A DNA stretch of 64,000 nucleotides from positions 2,163,501 through 2,227,500 of the forward strand of contig NZ_JQNB01000001.1 in assembly GCF_000745005.1 (NCBI RefSeq), in the 5' to 3' direction. Below the pieces are notes generated by a model, which saw only the letters and a program-made list of their open reading frames with translations, made no database searches and was not told the DNA's origin. The translations under genes were made by a program, and so were the position numbers. Position 1 is the stretch's first letter. Each line of letters opens with the position of its first letter. Positions 19,055 through 28,734 of the stretch are shown one piece after another. This DNA comes from Luteibacter sp. 9135 (GTDB lineage: Bacteria; Pseudomonadota; Gammaproteobacteria; Xanthomonadales; Rhodanobacteraceae).

Positions 19055-19435
19055 TCACTTGCGGGACGAAGACGAGGGGGCGTCGTTGTAGGCGAGCCAG
19101 CTGTAGAACTGCATGTCCTTGTACAGCGCGGGATCGGCGATGTCGGCGTCCGGGGGCAGGTCGTTGGGCGCCGCGTCGCGCGACGACGCGGCCACGGCGC
19201 TGTCGGTCGGCGCGACGCTTGGCTGCGGCTGCCAGATCATCAGCGAGGCGAGTGCCACCACGGCGAAAGCGCCGGCGGGCAGCAGCAGGCGACGTGTCAC
19301 CGAGGGCCGCGGGTCGGCCAGGGCCGTTCGGCGTGCCGCGCGCAGCCGGGCGGCCGTGGACGGGTCCACATCGCGGCTGGCGCGCAGGTAGAGTTCCCGT
19401 GCGCGACGTTCGAGGGATCGATCGTGCAGGCTCAT
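19055..19435 (-). CDS. Small one-pass membrane protein, possible anti-sigma factor
   Basis: A 126-residue protein: a charged N-terminal half (SLERRARELYLRASRDVD), one membrane helix at about residues 50-67 (LLLPAGAFAVVALASLMIW) and a periplasmic tail that ends in YSWLAYNDAPSSSSRK. Its position directly after a sigma factor gene, overlapping its stop codon as ATGA, is that of an anti-sigma factor, but there is no clear zinc-binding HxxxCxxC motif. The start at 19435 is chosen over the ATG at 19441 because GGAGG lies seven bases before it. Confidence 0.75.
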   Translation of the reverse strand: MSLHDRSLERRARELYLRASRDVDPSTAARLRAARRTALADPRPSVTRRLLLPAGAFAVVALASLMIWQPQPSVAPTDSAVAASSRDAAPNDLPPDADIADPALYKDMQFYSWLAYNDAPSSSSRK

Positions 19436-20055
19436 CGCCATGCCTCCAGTTGGTCGCGCAGCGCATGCATCGCGCGCGAAAGGTGGGTTTTCACGCTGCC
19501 GTCCGAGCAGCCCATCGCCGCGGCCGTCTCGGCCACGTCCAGGCCTTCCAGGATGCGCAGCGTGAACGCTTCACGCTGGCGGCGCGGCAGCCCGCGCACG
19601 GCGGTCACGATGTCGCCATAGGCCTGCGTATCCTGCAGTCGGGCCGAGGGATCCGGTGCATCGTCCGCCGGTTCCCACTGGGGCAGTTCGTCGCCGTCGT
19701 CGTCCCGACCGCCACCGATCCAGCCGACGACGATCGAGCGCACCTTTCGGCGGCGCTGCAGGTCGACGATCCGGCGGCGCAGGATGCCCCAGAAGAGGGG
19801 TGTCCACTCGCCCGCGGGTTTGGCCGAATAATGGCGGACCAGGCTGAGCATGGCGTCCTGTACCGCGTCCATGGCATCGTCGCGGTTACCCAGGTGAATC
19901 TCCGCCATGCGCCAGGCACGACGTTCGATACCGGCGAGGAACGCGTCCATGCTGGCAGGCACCTCGCGGACATCCGCCAGCGATGCGCCGTCGAGGGCGA
20001 GCGAAGCGTTCACGGGCTTCTCCGCGTCGTCTTTGATCGCATCCTCGTGCTCCAT
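19432..20055 (-). CDS. ECF-like RNA polymerase sigma factor
   Basis: A 207-residue sigma-70 family protein. Region 2 is around WRMAEIHLGNRDDAMDAVQDAMLSLVRHY, with FWGILRRRIVDLQRRRKV as its end; region 4 is LPRRQREAFTLRILEGLDVAETAAAMGCSDGSVKTHLSRAMHALR, a standard helix-turn-helix. A Gly/Asp-rich linker separates them. It should direct RNA polymerase to a small regulon, probably including its own operon. The start is uncertain: 20055 (MEHEDAIKD) is listed, but the ATG at the conserved MDAFLAGIERRAW would give a protein about 35 residues shorter. The next gene overlaps its stop codon. Confidence 0.85.
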   Translation of the reverse strand: MEHEDAIKDDAEKPVNASLALDGASLADVREVPASMDAFLAGIERRAWRMAEIHLGNRDDAMDAVQDAMLSLVRHYSAKPAGEWTPLFWGILRRRIVDLQRRRKVRSIVVGWIGGGRDDDGDELPQWEPADDAPDPSARLQDTQAYGDIVTAVRGLPRRQREAFTLRILEGLDVAETAAAMGCSDGSVKTHLSRAMHALRDQLEAWR

Positions 20056-20144
20056 ACCGCCAGGTTCACTCCGGTAAACGCGGTCATCGACCGCCGGTTG
20101 ACGGTCGTCCACCGCGGGATAGTCGCCGTCGGTGGATTTACCGC

Positions 20145-20600
20145 CTATGAAAGCCGGCGACGACGTTCGATCCGTCGTTGCAGCGGCCACGCGGTCAACG
20201 CGGCCAGCAGCGCGCCGGCCAGGTAGAGCGCCAGTTGCCCCGGCCCCTGGGCGAGGCGGCCCAGGGCCAGCAGCATGCCCGGACCCGCATCGGCGATGGC
20301 CTGACCGAAGCCGATGCCCATCATGCCGGAGATGGTGGCGGCGACGACCAGGCAGGACGTGTACACCGCCGCCAGCAGGGTGGCACCCGCGGCGAGCAGG
20401 GCGCCGGCCGGGCCACGAACATGCAGCCAGCGTCGCACCACCACGCCCAGCACCCAGCCCACGGGCAGGACCAGGGCCGGCAGTGCCCGACCGAACATCA
20501 TGGAGGGCAGCATCCACACCGCGCCCGCGGCCAGGCCGAACATGGCCGCGCAGAGCGCGCCGAAGAGGAATCCGGCGGTACCCGTGCGCTCAGCCGGCAT
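20145..20600 (-). CDS. Hypothetical multi-pass membrane protein
   Basis: About 151 residues with four hydrophobic segments: FLFGALCAAMFGLAAGAVW, ALPALVLPVGWVLGVVV, GALLAAGATLLAAVYTSCLV and LALYLAGALLAALTAWPL, and a basic C-terminal tail RRIERRRRLS. I do not recognise a family. The start at 20600 (MPAERTG) is a choice; the open frame also has ATGs at 20627 and 20654, none with a clear ribosome binding site. It lies upstream of the sigma factor on the same strand with a 90-base gap and is divergent from sufT. Confidence 0.6.
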   Translation of the reverse strand: MPAERTGTAGFLFGALCAAMFGLAAGAVWMLPSMMFGRALPALVLPVGWVLGVVVRRWLHVRGPAGALLAAGATLLAAVYTSCLVVAATISGMMGIGFGQAIADAGPGMLLALGRLAQGPGQLALYLAGALLAALTAWPLQRRIERRRRLS

Positions 20601-20791
20601 GGATGGGAGTCGTGTCGCGCATGGCATCCGGGTAGGGCAAAAGGAAGTCATCATAGCCGGGCAAGCCGTCGCTCGCTCTTGAGCCCCGCCTCCGGCGCCC
20701 CGACCTATGCGGGTGGATGCCTACCTTCGCCTTGCGCGGCGGCGCATAATCGACGACTTTGCGGCCGCGGCGCGGCCTTCACAGGACAGCA

Positions 20792-21349
20792 ATGAGCGGC
20801 TTCAGCCTCAGCAGCGAACCCTTCACCCTCGAGCGCGACTGCCAGGCGGTCATGGTGCCACAGGGCGAGACGGTGACGCTCCCCGCCGGGCAGATCGGCT
20901 ACATCACCCAGGCCCTGGGCGGCAGCTTCACCGTTTATGTCGAAGGCAACCTGTTCCGCATCGCGGGCGGCGACGCTGACGCGCTCGGCAAGGAACCGCC
21001 GCGCCCGATTGAACTGGAGGACGGCGCCACCGACGAGGACGTGGAAAAGCTGGTGTGGCAGCAGCTGCGCACGTGTTTCGATCCGGAAATCCCCATCAAC
21101 GTGGTCGAACTCGGGCTGGTGTACGACGTCAGCCTCGAATCGGGCGACGAGGGCGTCCGGCGCGCGTACGTGAAGATGACGCTGACCGCTCCCGGTTGCG
21201 GCATGGGCGACATCCTGGTCGACGACGTACGGACCAAGCTGGAATTGATTCCCACGATCGCCGAGGCCGACGTGGATCTGGTGTTCGATCCACCCTGGAA
21301 CCACTCGATGATGTCGGATGCGGCGAAGCTAGAAACCGGCATGCTCTGA
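20792..21349 (+). CDS. sufT: Iron-sulfur cluster assembly protein SufT
   Basis: A 185-residue protein with an N-terminal part of about 75 residues specific to SufT and a C-terminal MIP18/PaaD-type domain: LRTCFDPEIPINVVELGLVY, then the MTLTAPGCGMGDILVDDVR segment with the reactive cysteine, and VDLVFDPPWNHSMMS. SufT proteins help mature Fe-S enzymes. No other suf gene is in the window. The start at 20792 (MSGFSLSS) has an AGGACAGC site; the longer frame from 20759 adds nothing recognisable. Confidence 0.9.
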   Translation: MSGFSLSSEPFTLERDCQAVMVPQGETVTLPAGQIGYITQALGGSFTVYVEGNLFRIAGGDADALGKEPPRPIELEDGATDEDVEKLVWQQLRTCFDPEIPINVVELGLVYDVSLESGDEGVRRAYVKMTLTAPGCGMGDILVDDVRTKLELIPTIAEADVDLVFDPPWNHSMMSDAAKLETGML

Positions 21350-21377
21350 CCCTCCCCCTCCTCCTGTCTGACGTCGC

Positions 21378-21395
21378 CCTAGGGAAATCCCTAGG
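21378..21395. promoter_or_regulatory. Perfect 18-bp inverted repeat upstream of the M4 peptidase gene
   Basis: CCTAGGGA and TCCCTAGG face each other around AA. It is 167 bases before the peptidase ATG and 29 bases after the sufT stop codon. The size and symmetry suit a dimeric activator of LuxR/NarL type. The downstream leader also has a weaker inverted repeat (TTCGGT...ACCGAA near 21434-21451). Confidence 0.4.
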
Positions 21396-21561
21396 TAGTC
21401 GTTCGCGATATCTTGCGCTAGTTTGGCAAGGACTTTCGGTTGGGGGACCGAAGGTCGCGAGATAAAACGGGCAGCGCGCTGCGGCGCGTATTCATATCGT
21501 TCGGAATGTGGTCTCACGGCTGCAATGGCCTCGTGCGGCCCATTCCTGGAGGAGGAACGTA

Positions 21562-23415
21562 ATGGCAAGTCATGTTCGCTTGACACTCCTGGTGGCATCC
21601 CTCGGGATCGCCGCTACTTCGGTCGCATCGGCCGCTACGGAACAGGCGCTTCGCGCCCAGAGCCTGGGTGCGGTGCCGGCCAACCAGCTGGCCGCCCGGC
21701 TCGGCTTGTCTGCCGACAACGGGTTCGTCGCCAAGGCGTCACTGCCGACGGCGAAGGGCACGCAGACCGTCCGCATGCAGCAGACCTTCAAGGGCGTGCC
21801 GGTCTATGGCCGCAGCATCGCGGTGGAGCAGGACGGGCAGGGCAACGCCCTGGTCGCCAACGGCGAGGTCACGTCCGACCTGCAGGTCGACATCGCGTCG
21901 GTCGCGCCCCGCATCGACGGCACGCGTGCCGTCGCGCTGCTCAGCAAGCAGGCCCCGTCGTTGGCCGGCGTAGCCAGTGTCCAGCCGGAAAACGCCAAGG
22001 CCGACCTGTACATCTATCCGGGTGACGGCGCGCCTGCCCGGCTGGTCTACCTCACCTCGTTCTTCTCCGGTGGCGAGCATCCCACCCGTCCCACCGCGCT
22101 GATCGATGCCAACACCGGCGAGATCATCCAGCAGTGGGAAGGCCTTGCCTACGCCGAGATCGATGCCACAGGCCCGGGCGGCAACCAGAAGACCGGCCAG
22201 TACACCTGGGGCGCCGGTGGCAAGCCGGCCCTGCGCGTGACCCAGTCGGGAACGACCTGTACGGCGCAGAACGCCTACGTGAAGTCGTACAACATGAAGA
22301 AGGCGACCTCCGGCAGCGGCACGCTGTGGAGCTTCACCTGCAGCGCGGGTTCCAGCGGTGACGCGGTCAACGGTGCCTATGGCCCGATCAACGACGCCCA
22401 CCATTTCGGTGGCGTGGTGCACGACATGTACACCTCATACACCGGCGCGGCGCCGCTGAACCAGGTGCTGATCATGAAGGTGCACTACGGCAACGCGTAC
22501 GAGAACGCGTTCTGGGACGGCAGCTCGATGACCTTCGGCGACGGCGCCAGCACGTTCTATCCGCTGGTGGCCCTGGACGTGACCTCGCACGAAATCAGTC
22601 ACGGCTACACCGAGCAGCACTCCAACCTCGCGTACAGCGGCCAGTCGGGCGGCATGAACGAGGCGTACTCGGACATCGCCGGTGAAGCGGCGGAGTTCTA
22701 CGACCGCGGCACGAACGACTTCCTGGTCGGTGCCGACATCGTCAAGACCAGCGCGGGTATCGGCAATGCGCTGCGTTACATGTGCACACCGTCGCAGGAC
22801 GGCGGGTCCATCGACAATGCGTCCCAATACACCAGCGGCCTCGACGTGCATTACTCCTCGGGCGTGTACAACAAGGCGTTCTGCCTGCTGGCCAAGACCA
22901 GCGGCTGGGGCACGGTCAAGGCGTTCAAGGTGTTCGCTCGCGCCAACGCCCTGTACTGGACGGCCAGCTCCACGTTCAACAGCGGCGCCTGCGGTGTCGC
23001 CAGCGCGGCGACCGACCTGGGCTACACCGCAGCCGATGTCGCCACGGCCTTCAACGGCGTGGGCGTCACCTGCTCGACGGGCGGCGGTGGCAACACCGGT
23101 GGCACCGCCCTGCAGAACGGCGTGGCCAAGACCGGCCTGGCCGGTAGCGCGGGCACGGAACTGAGCTACACGGTGGTGGTGGCCGCGGGTGCGTCCAACC
23201 TCAACATCGTGACCAGCGGCGGCTCCGGCGATGCGGACCTGTATGTGAAATTCGGTTCCGCGCCGACCACGTCCAGCTACAACTGCCGTCCGTACGTGTC
23301 GGGCAACAACGAGACCTGCACCTTCGCCGCGCCCCAGGCGGGCACGTACTACGTGAAGGTTCGCGGTTACTCGACGTTCTCCGGCATTTCGCTGAAGGCG
23401 ACGTGGACGCCGTAA
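21562..23415 (+). CDS. Secreted M4 (thermolysin-like) metallopeptidase with C-terminal PPC domain
   Basis: A 617-residue exported protease. A signal peptide covers about residues 1-25, then an FTP/PepSY-type propeptide, which folds the enzyme and is removed. The catalytic domain has the zinc motif HEISH at residues 343-347, the third zinc ligand E367 in GGMNEAYSD, and the active-site H430 in LDVHYSSGVYN. A Gly/Thr linker leads to a pre-peptidase C-terminal (PPC) domain at about residues 517-617, often removed on secretion. It is likely exported by type II secretion. The start at 21562 has a strong GGAGGAGG site. The long leader and palindrome upstream suggest regulated expression. Confidence 0.95.
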   Translation: MASHVRLTLLVASLGIAATSVASAATEQALRAQSLGAVPANQLAARLGLSADNGFVAKASLPTAKGTQTVRMQQTFKGVPVYGRSIAVEQDGQGNALVANGEVTSDLQVDIASVAPRIDGTRAVALLSKQAPSLAGVASVQPENAKADLYIYPGDGAPARLVYLTSFFSGGEHPTRPTALIDANTGEIIQQWEGLAYAEIDATGPGGNQKTGQYTWGAGGKPALRVTQSGTTCTAQNAYVKSYNMKKATSGSGTLWSFTCSAGSSGDAVNGAYGPINDAHHFGGVVHDMYTSYTGAAPLNQVLIMKVHYGNAYENAFWDGSSMTFGDGASTFYPLVALDVTSHEISHGYTEQHSNLAYSGQSGGMNEAYSDIAGEAAEFYDRGTNDFLVGADIVKTSAGIGNALRYMCTPSQDGGSIDNASQYTSGLDVHYSSGVYNKAFCLLAKTSGWGTVKAFKVFARANALYWTASSTFNSGACGVASAATDLGYTAADVATAFNGVGVTCSTGGGGNTGGTALQNGVAKTGLAGSAGTELSYTVVVAAGASNLNIVTSGGSGDADLYVKFGSAPTTSSYNCRPYVSGNNETCTFAAPQAGTYYVKVRGYSTFSGISLKATWTP

Positions 23416-23435
23416 GTACGGTCTGATCAGTGTGG

Positions 23436-23470
23436 AAAAAAAGCCCGGGCGGAGACGTCCGGGCTTTTTC
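23436..23470 (+). terminator. Rho-independent terminator of the M4 peptidase gene
   Basis: GCCCGG(GC) and TCCGGGC form a G/C-rich stem around GGAGACG, with seven A on the left and TTTTT on the right, 20 bases after the stop codon. This is the clearest intrinsic terminator in the window and could work on both strands. Confidence 0.85.
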
Positions 23471-23541
23471 GTGCATGGCTGGGGACTGTTTGGAAGCCGA
23501 AGCAGAAGCAGAAGACCTCGTCGCTCGTAAGGCGCGGCGGT

Positions 23542-23624
23542 GAGGCGCTGGGTGGTCACACTCTGCGCTCGAGCAGCGGCCACAAGTGGCCGAACTCGCT
23601 CAGAGCGTAACCACCCAGCACCTC
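23542..23624. repeat. 83-bp imperfect palindrome, copy 1
   Basis: The outer arms (GAGGCGCTGGGTGG on the left, CCACCCAGCACCTC on the right) pair with one mismatch. The core holds CGGCCACAAGTGGCCG. It is 83 bases long and its inner asymmetric part is the reverse complement of copy 2 at 23797. No gene or known element explains it. Confidence 0.75.
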
Positions 23625-23796
23625 TGCGACGACAGAGGCGGAGTGGATGGAGAGCAAAGCGTTGGCGACCTCGTACGATACGGGCCCCATCGGGAGATGA
23701 GCTTGACCCGGTCTAATGGATACGCATGTTATGGGGTAGCCGCTCCGGGTTATGCTGCGAGCGTTGCTTTCCCGGCACGCAACCTCAGTCGCCAGT

Positions 23797-23879
23797 GAGG
23801 CGTCGGGTGGTCACCCTCTGAGCGAGTTCGGCCGCTTGCGGCCGCTGCCCGAGCGCAGAGGGTGACCACCCGACGCCTC
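23797..23879. repeat. 83-bp near-perfect palindrome, copy 2
   Basis: The outer 24 bases on each side are exact reverse complements (left arm begins GAGGCGTCGGGTGGTCACCC). The core holds CGGCCGCTTGCGGCCG. It is in opposite orientation to copy 1 with 172 bases between. The gene-free stretch 23416-24029 holds only the terminator and these two elements; a single-stranded copy would fold into a very stable hairpin. Confidence 0.8.
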
Positions 23880-24029
23880 CTCGCCGTGTCGCCAACGCCT
23901 GCGATCCTGTCCCGCAGTTGCTGGTCGCATCCCCTACGAAAGCGCAAGGGCGGCAACGCATGTTTGCGATGGAGGTATCGACCTACGTTGTCCTACCCGC
24001 GGCAATCCCGCGACTCGAAGGACATCGAC

Positions 24030-25376
24030 ATGCGCTCTCCCCACCGTTCATCCCTAGTCTTCCTCGCCGTGGCCATCTATCCGCTTGCGTCCCTTGCCGT
24101 GGACACGACGCCAGCGCGGTTCATCGTGCACTTCGACAGTCAGCGTTCGGCGGCCACCGCGGTGCGAAGTACATCGCCATCGCCGTCCCGTGTCGTCGCA
24201 GCGCGTGCCGGCGGCGTCCGCCATGTGCGGTCGTTGGCCTCTGGAGGCGACGTCTTCGAGGTGAGCGATGGCGATGCGGCGCGCCTGGCTGCGCTGCCGG
24301 GCGTGGTCGATGTCGAGGAGGATCGGATCGTGACGCCTGCGCGCGGGCTGACCTCGCTGTGGCACCGGCAGTGGTACATGCACGATCCGCGCGTCGGCAT
24401 CGACGCGGAGGTGGCGTGGCGCTACACCCGCGGCGCGGGTGCCGTGGTGGCCGTGCTCGATACCGGCGTCACGGCGCATCCGCAACTGGACGGCCAGCTG
24501 CTGCCCGGCTACGACTTCGTCAGCGACGCGACCGCGGCGCGTGACGGCGACGGGCGCGATGCCGATCCTACCGATGAAGGCGACTGGCACGAGGCCGGTG
24601 AGTGCAAGTCCGAAAAGCCGTCGGCTTCGTCGTGGCACGGTACACATGTCAGCGGCCTGATAGTGGCGCGCTCGCCGGATGGTCGCGGCGTGCTCGGCGT
24701 GGCACCGGAGGCGAAGGTGGTGCCCGTGCGTGTGATGGCGAAATGCGGAGGCCGGCTTTCCGATGTGGTGGACGCCATCGCGTGGGCCAGTGGTGGCGAA
24801 CTGGCGGGTGTTCCATCGATCGACCGACGAGTCGACGTGATCAACCTGAGCCTGCGCACGCCCGGAGCATGTGGGCGCACGCTGGCGGAGGCGATCGCGG
24901 CGGCGCGCTCGCGTGGTACGGCAGTGGTCGCGGCAGCGGGCAACGACGGCATTCGTGCGTCGGCGGTGTCGCCTTCCAATTGCGCCGGCGTAGTCAGCGT
25001 GGGTGCGTTGGCGCGTGACGGCTCGATGGCCCGTTATTCCAACCACGGCGACGGCGTCACGCTGTCCGCGCCGGGTGGCACGCTGGGAGCCTTCGGTGTC
25101 GACGATATCCTCTCCACCGTCGATGCCGGCAAGCAGGGTCGCGAGCGGCCGATGCTGGCCTACTACGCCGGCACCTCGATGGCGGCGCCGCAGGTATCCG
25201 CCCTGGTCGCACTGATGCGTTCGGCAGACCCCTCCATCGCGGTGGATACCATTACCCGCCAGCTGGTGGATAACGCACGACCGCTGCCGGGCCCGTGCCC
25301 GAAGGGCTGTGGCGCAGGTCTCATGGATGCGGGGGCGACGGTGGATGCCGTCGTCGAGGATCGCGCCGGTGGTTGA
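24030..25376 (+). CDS. Secreted S8 (subtilisin-like) serine peptidase
   Basis: A 448-residue exported protease. The signal peptide ends near residue 25 (FLAVAIYPLASLAVD). An inhibitor-I9-like propeptide follows up to about residue 105. The catalytic triad is D144 (VVAVLDTGVT), H203 (SSWHGTHVSG) and S383 (AGTSMAAPQ). There is no C-terminal extra domain, so it is shorter than many Xanthomonas extracellular S8 proteases. AAGGACATCGAC before the ATG supports this start. It follows the M4 peptidase in the same direction but is separated by a terminator and 614 bases, so it has its own promoter. Confidence 0.95.
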   Translation: MRSPHRSSLVFLAVAIYPLASLAVDTTPARFIVHFDSQRSAATAVRSTSPSPSRVVAARAGGVRHVRSLASGGDVFEVSDGDAARLAALPGVVDVEEDRIVTPARGLTSLWHRQWYMHDPRVGIDAEVAWRYTRGAGAVVAVLDTGVTAHPQLDGQLLPGYDFVSDATAARDGDGRDADPTDEGDWHEAGECKSEKPSASSWHGTHVSGLIVARSPDGRGVLGVAPEAKVVPVRVMAKCGGRLSDVVDAIAWASGGELAGVPSIDRRVDVINLSLRTPGACGRTLAEAIAAARSRGTAVVAAAGNDGIRASAVSPSNCAGVVSVGALARDGSMARYSNHGDGVTLSAPGGTLGAFGVDDILSTVDAGKQGRERPMLAYYAGTSMAAPQVSALVALMRSADPSIAVDTITRQLVDNARPLPGPCPKGCGAGLMDAGATVDAVVEDRAGG

Positions 25377-25389
25377 CCGGCGCGGGCGA

Positions 25390-25875
25390 TCACACCGCTT
25401 CGAAGCGGTTGGCGTCGCGATTCTTGCGGACGGTCTTCGGATCCCACACGCGGCCGTTCATGGCGATGTACACGCCATCGGCCAGCGACTGCACCGCACC
25501 CACCGCGCAGCCGATGTTGAAGACGGCGTCCGAACCCTGGAACCGCGCGGGGTTCAGGGCGCCGGTCAGCACGATGACCTTGCCCGGGATGCCGGCCAGC
25601 ACGTGCGCGGTTTCCACCATGGTGTCGGTGCCGTGGGTCACCAGCACGTGGCGATGGGGCTGGGCCTCTATGGTACTGCGCATGAGGGCGCGGTCTTCGT
25701 CGGTCACGTGCAGGCTGTCCTTGCGCAGGATCGGAATCACCTCGAAACGGAAGGCGACGCCGAGCTGGTGCAGGATGTCGCCGATCTGCGGGGAGCCGAT
25801 CTGGTAATCCGACTTGTCGTCGAAGTAGACCTTGTCGATCGTGCCGCCGGTGGTGACGATGGTGAGTTGCTGCAT
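25390..25875 (-). CDS. Asparaginase N-terminal domain protein
   Basis: A 161-residue protein that equals only the N-terminal domain of type I/II asparaginases (full enzymes have about 330 residues). The two catalytic threonine motifs are kept: TTGGTIDK at residues 8-15 and THGTDTMVE in the middle. The C-terminal domain is absent and the stop is followed directly by the convergent S8 gene, with no remnant visible. Such single-domain forms exist in several proteobacteria; whether they hydrolyse asparagine is not known to me. The start at 25875 (MQQLTIV) is favoured over 25911. Confidence 0.8.
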   Translation of the reverse strand: MQQLTIVTTGGTIDKVYFDDKSDYQIGSPQIGDILHQLGVAFRFEVIPILRKDSLHVTDEDRALMRSTIEAQPHRHVLVTHGTDTMVETAHVLAGIPGKVIVLTGALNPARFQGSDAVFNIGCAVGAVQSLADGVYIAMNGRVWDPKTVRKNRDANRFEAV

Positions 25876-25934
25876 GGTTGACCTGCGAAGCGGGGTGAAA
25901 CGGGCGCCCATCTTACATGGTGTCGGCTTCGCCT

Positions 25935-27581
25935 TCAGGGATGGACCGGCGCCGTGGCCAACAGCATGTCGTCATCGTTCCCGGGCAGCGACAACCGGTC
26001 CAGGCCGCGCGCGACGAACCGCCGGCAGGCCGCCGCGGGGCGCGTATCGCCGTCGGCGGCGCCTGCTGCCGACCGTGCCAAGAGGGCGGCGGCCATGCAG
26101 CGTGCCAGCGTGAACGCGATACCGCGGGCGGAGGCTTCCAGCGAGGAACGGTCGGAGGCGACATCCGCGAGCAGGGTCTCGGTCGCGTCCAGGCTGCGGT
26201 CGATGGCCCGGCGCGTGGCGTCGCCTTCGGGCACCAGCCCGGCCACGGTGGTGCGCAGCGGGGCGATGCCGGCCCCGCCGAGCGCACGCAGCATGTCGAG
26301 CGAAAGCACGTTGGTGGTGCCTTCCCAGATGGCATAGACCTGCGCATCGCGCAGTAGCTGCGGCAGGCCGGTGTCCTCGATGTAGCCCGCGCCGCCGAAA
26401 CACTCCAGGGCTTCGGACACCACGCGGATCGCCACCTTGGCCGTCCATAGCTTGGCCAGTGGTGTGAGCAGTCGCAGCAGGGCGACGTCCGCTGGTCCGG
26501 CTTCGCCGTGCTCGACGTGACCCAGGAGTTCGGCCACGTGGAAGGTGAGCGCGAAAGTGGCCTCGTATTCGGCCTGCATGTCGGCCAGCGTGCGCGCGTG
26601 CAGCGGGTGATCGATGAGGCGCCGGCCGAACGCCTGGCGTCGGGTTGCGTAATCGCGGGCGAGCGCCACCGCACGCGCCATGCTGGCCACGGCGCACACC
26701 GCGTTCCAGGTACGCGTGACGTTTAGCATCGGCGCAATCTGGCGTACGCCATGATCGACCGGTCCCACGGGAAGGGCGGGAAGGCCGTCGAGGTGGATCT
26801 CGGCGGTCGGCAACTCATGCGTGCCCAGTTTCTTCTTCAGCCGGTCGATGGTGATCCCGCGCCATGCGCCGTACTCGTCGCGGGTCTCGACGTAGAACAA
26901 CCCGAGCGCCGCCGTTCCCGCGCCGGCGCCTTCCGGGCGCGCCAGGGCCAGCGCCGCCTCGCCCACCACCGCCGAACTGAACCACTTGCGGCCGTAGAGC
27001 CGCCACTGGCCGTCCGTGTCCTGCCGCGCGGTGGTCTCCGAACGGCCTACGTCCGAGCCGCCCGGTGTTTCGGTCATCCACTGGCCGGACAGCCAGAAGG
27101 TGGACGGGTCGCGGCTGAGGAAATGCGGCAGGGCGCGTGCCGCCAGCGCGGCGTTGCCGGAGGCGCGGATCGCCGTCGCAGCGCCGTCGGTCATTGCCAG
27201 CGGGCAGCAATAGAACTCGCTGGCGATGTGGTAGAGGTAGACGCGGGCGAACGCTTCCACGCGCGCCCAGGGCGAGGGCTCATGGCCGGCCGCGAGCACC
27301 GCATGCCGCGTGGTCATCGTGGGGCCTTCCTCCCAGGCCGGCGTCAGCGCGATGCGGTCGACACGGTTGCCCCAGGCGTCCCACGCGGTGAGCACCGGCT
27401 CCGTACGCGGTGCGCGCTGCCGTCTTTCCCACGCCATGACTGCGTAATCACCGAGGGCATCCAGATCGCCATGCAGCGCGGCGACGCGGTCCGGCGGCAG
27501 CCGTTGGGCCAGCCAGGCGCGAAGTACGCGATCGTGGCGATAGGGCTGGGCCAGCCGGGGGGCGTCCTGCACGAATGCCAT
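25935..27581 (-). CDS. Acyl-CoA dehydrogenase family protein, AidB-like
   Basis: A 548-residue flavoprotein close in length and order to E. coli AidB (541). The N-terminal part (YRHDRVLRAWL, then ALTPAWEEGPTMTTRHAVLAAG) is the AidB-type extension; the FAD domain has LSGQWMTETPGGSDVGRSET, NVTRTWNAV and the C-terminal CFGGAGYIEDTGLPQLLRDAQVYAIWEGTTNV segment. AidB belongs to the response to alkylation damage and binds DNA in E. coli, but no ada or alk gene is nearby, so a role in acyl-CoA or amino acid breakdown is also possible. Confidence 0.85.
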   Translation of the reverse strand: MAFVQDAPRLAQPYRHDRVLRAWLAQRLPPDRVAALHGDLDALGDYAVMAWERRQRAPRTEPVLTAWDAWGNRVDRIALTPAWEEGPTMTTRHAVLAAGHEPSPWARVEAFARVYLYHIASEFYCCPLAMTDGAATAIRASGNAALAARALPHFLSRDPSTFWLSGQWMTETPGGSDVGRSETTARQDTDGQWRLYGRKWFSSAVVGEAALALARPEGAGAGTAALGLFYVETRDEYGAWRGITIDRLKKKLGTHELPTAEIHLDGLPALPVGPVDHGVRQIAPMLNVTRTWNAVCAVASMARAVALARDYATRRQAFGRRLIDHPLHARTLADMQAEYEATFALTFHVAELLGHVEHGEAGPADVALLRLLTPLAKLWTAKVAIRVVSEALECFGGAGYIEDTGLPQLLRDAQVYAIWEGTTNVLSLDMLRALGGAGIAPLRTTVAGLVPEGDATRRAIDRSLDATETLLADVASDRSSLEASARGIAFTLARCMAAALLARSAAGAADGDTRPAAACRRFVARGLDRLSLPGNDDDMLLATAPVHP

Positions 27582-27692
27582 GGTGATGTTCCTCGAAAAC
27601 GGAGCGAAGGCCCCAGCCTGCCCGGACCGCGCGCGCGCGTCGATGTGCTGCGCAGCATGCCGGTCGGCCGGCCGCGCTCGAGGATGGCGTTG

Positions 27693-28675
<983 letters not shown>

Positions 28676-28734
28676 CTAGTCTCGCAGAACTGTTCACGAT
28701 CCCAAACCATCGGGACAAGGATCCAAGGACCCCC

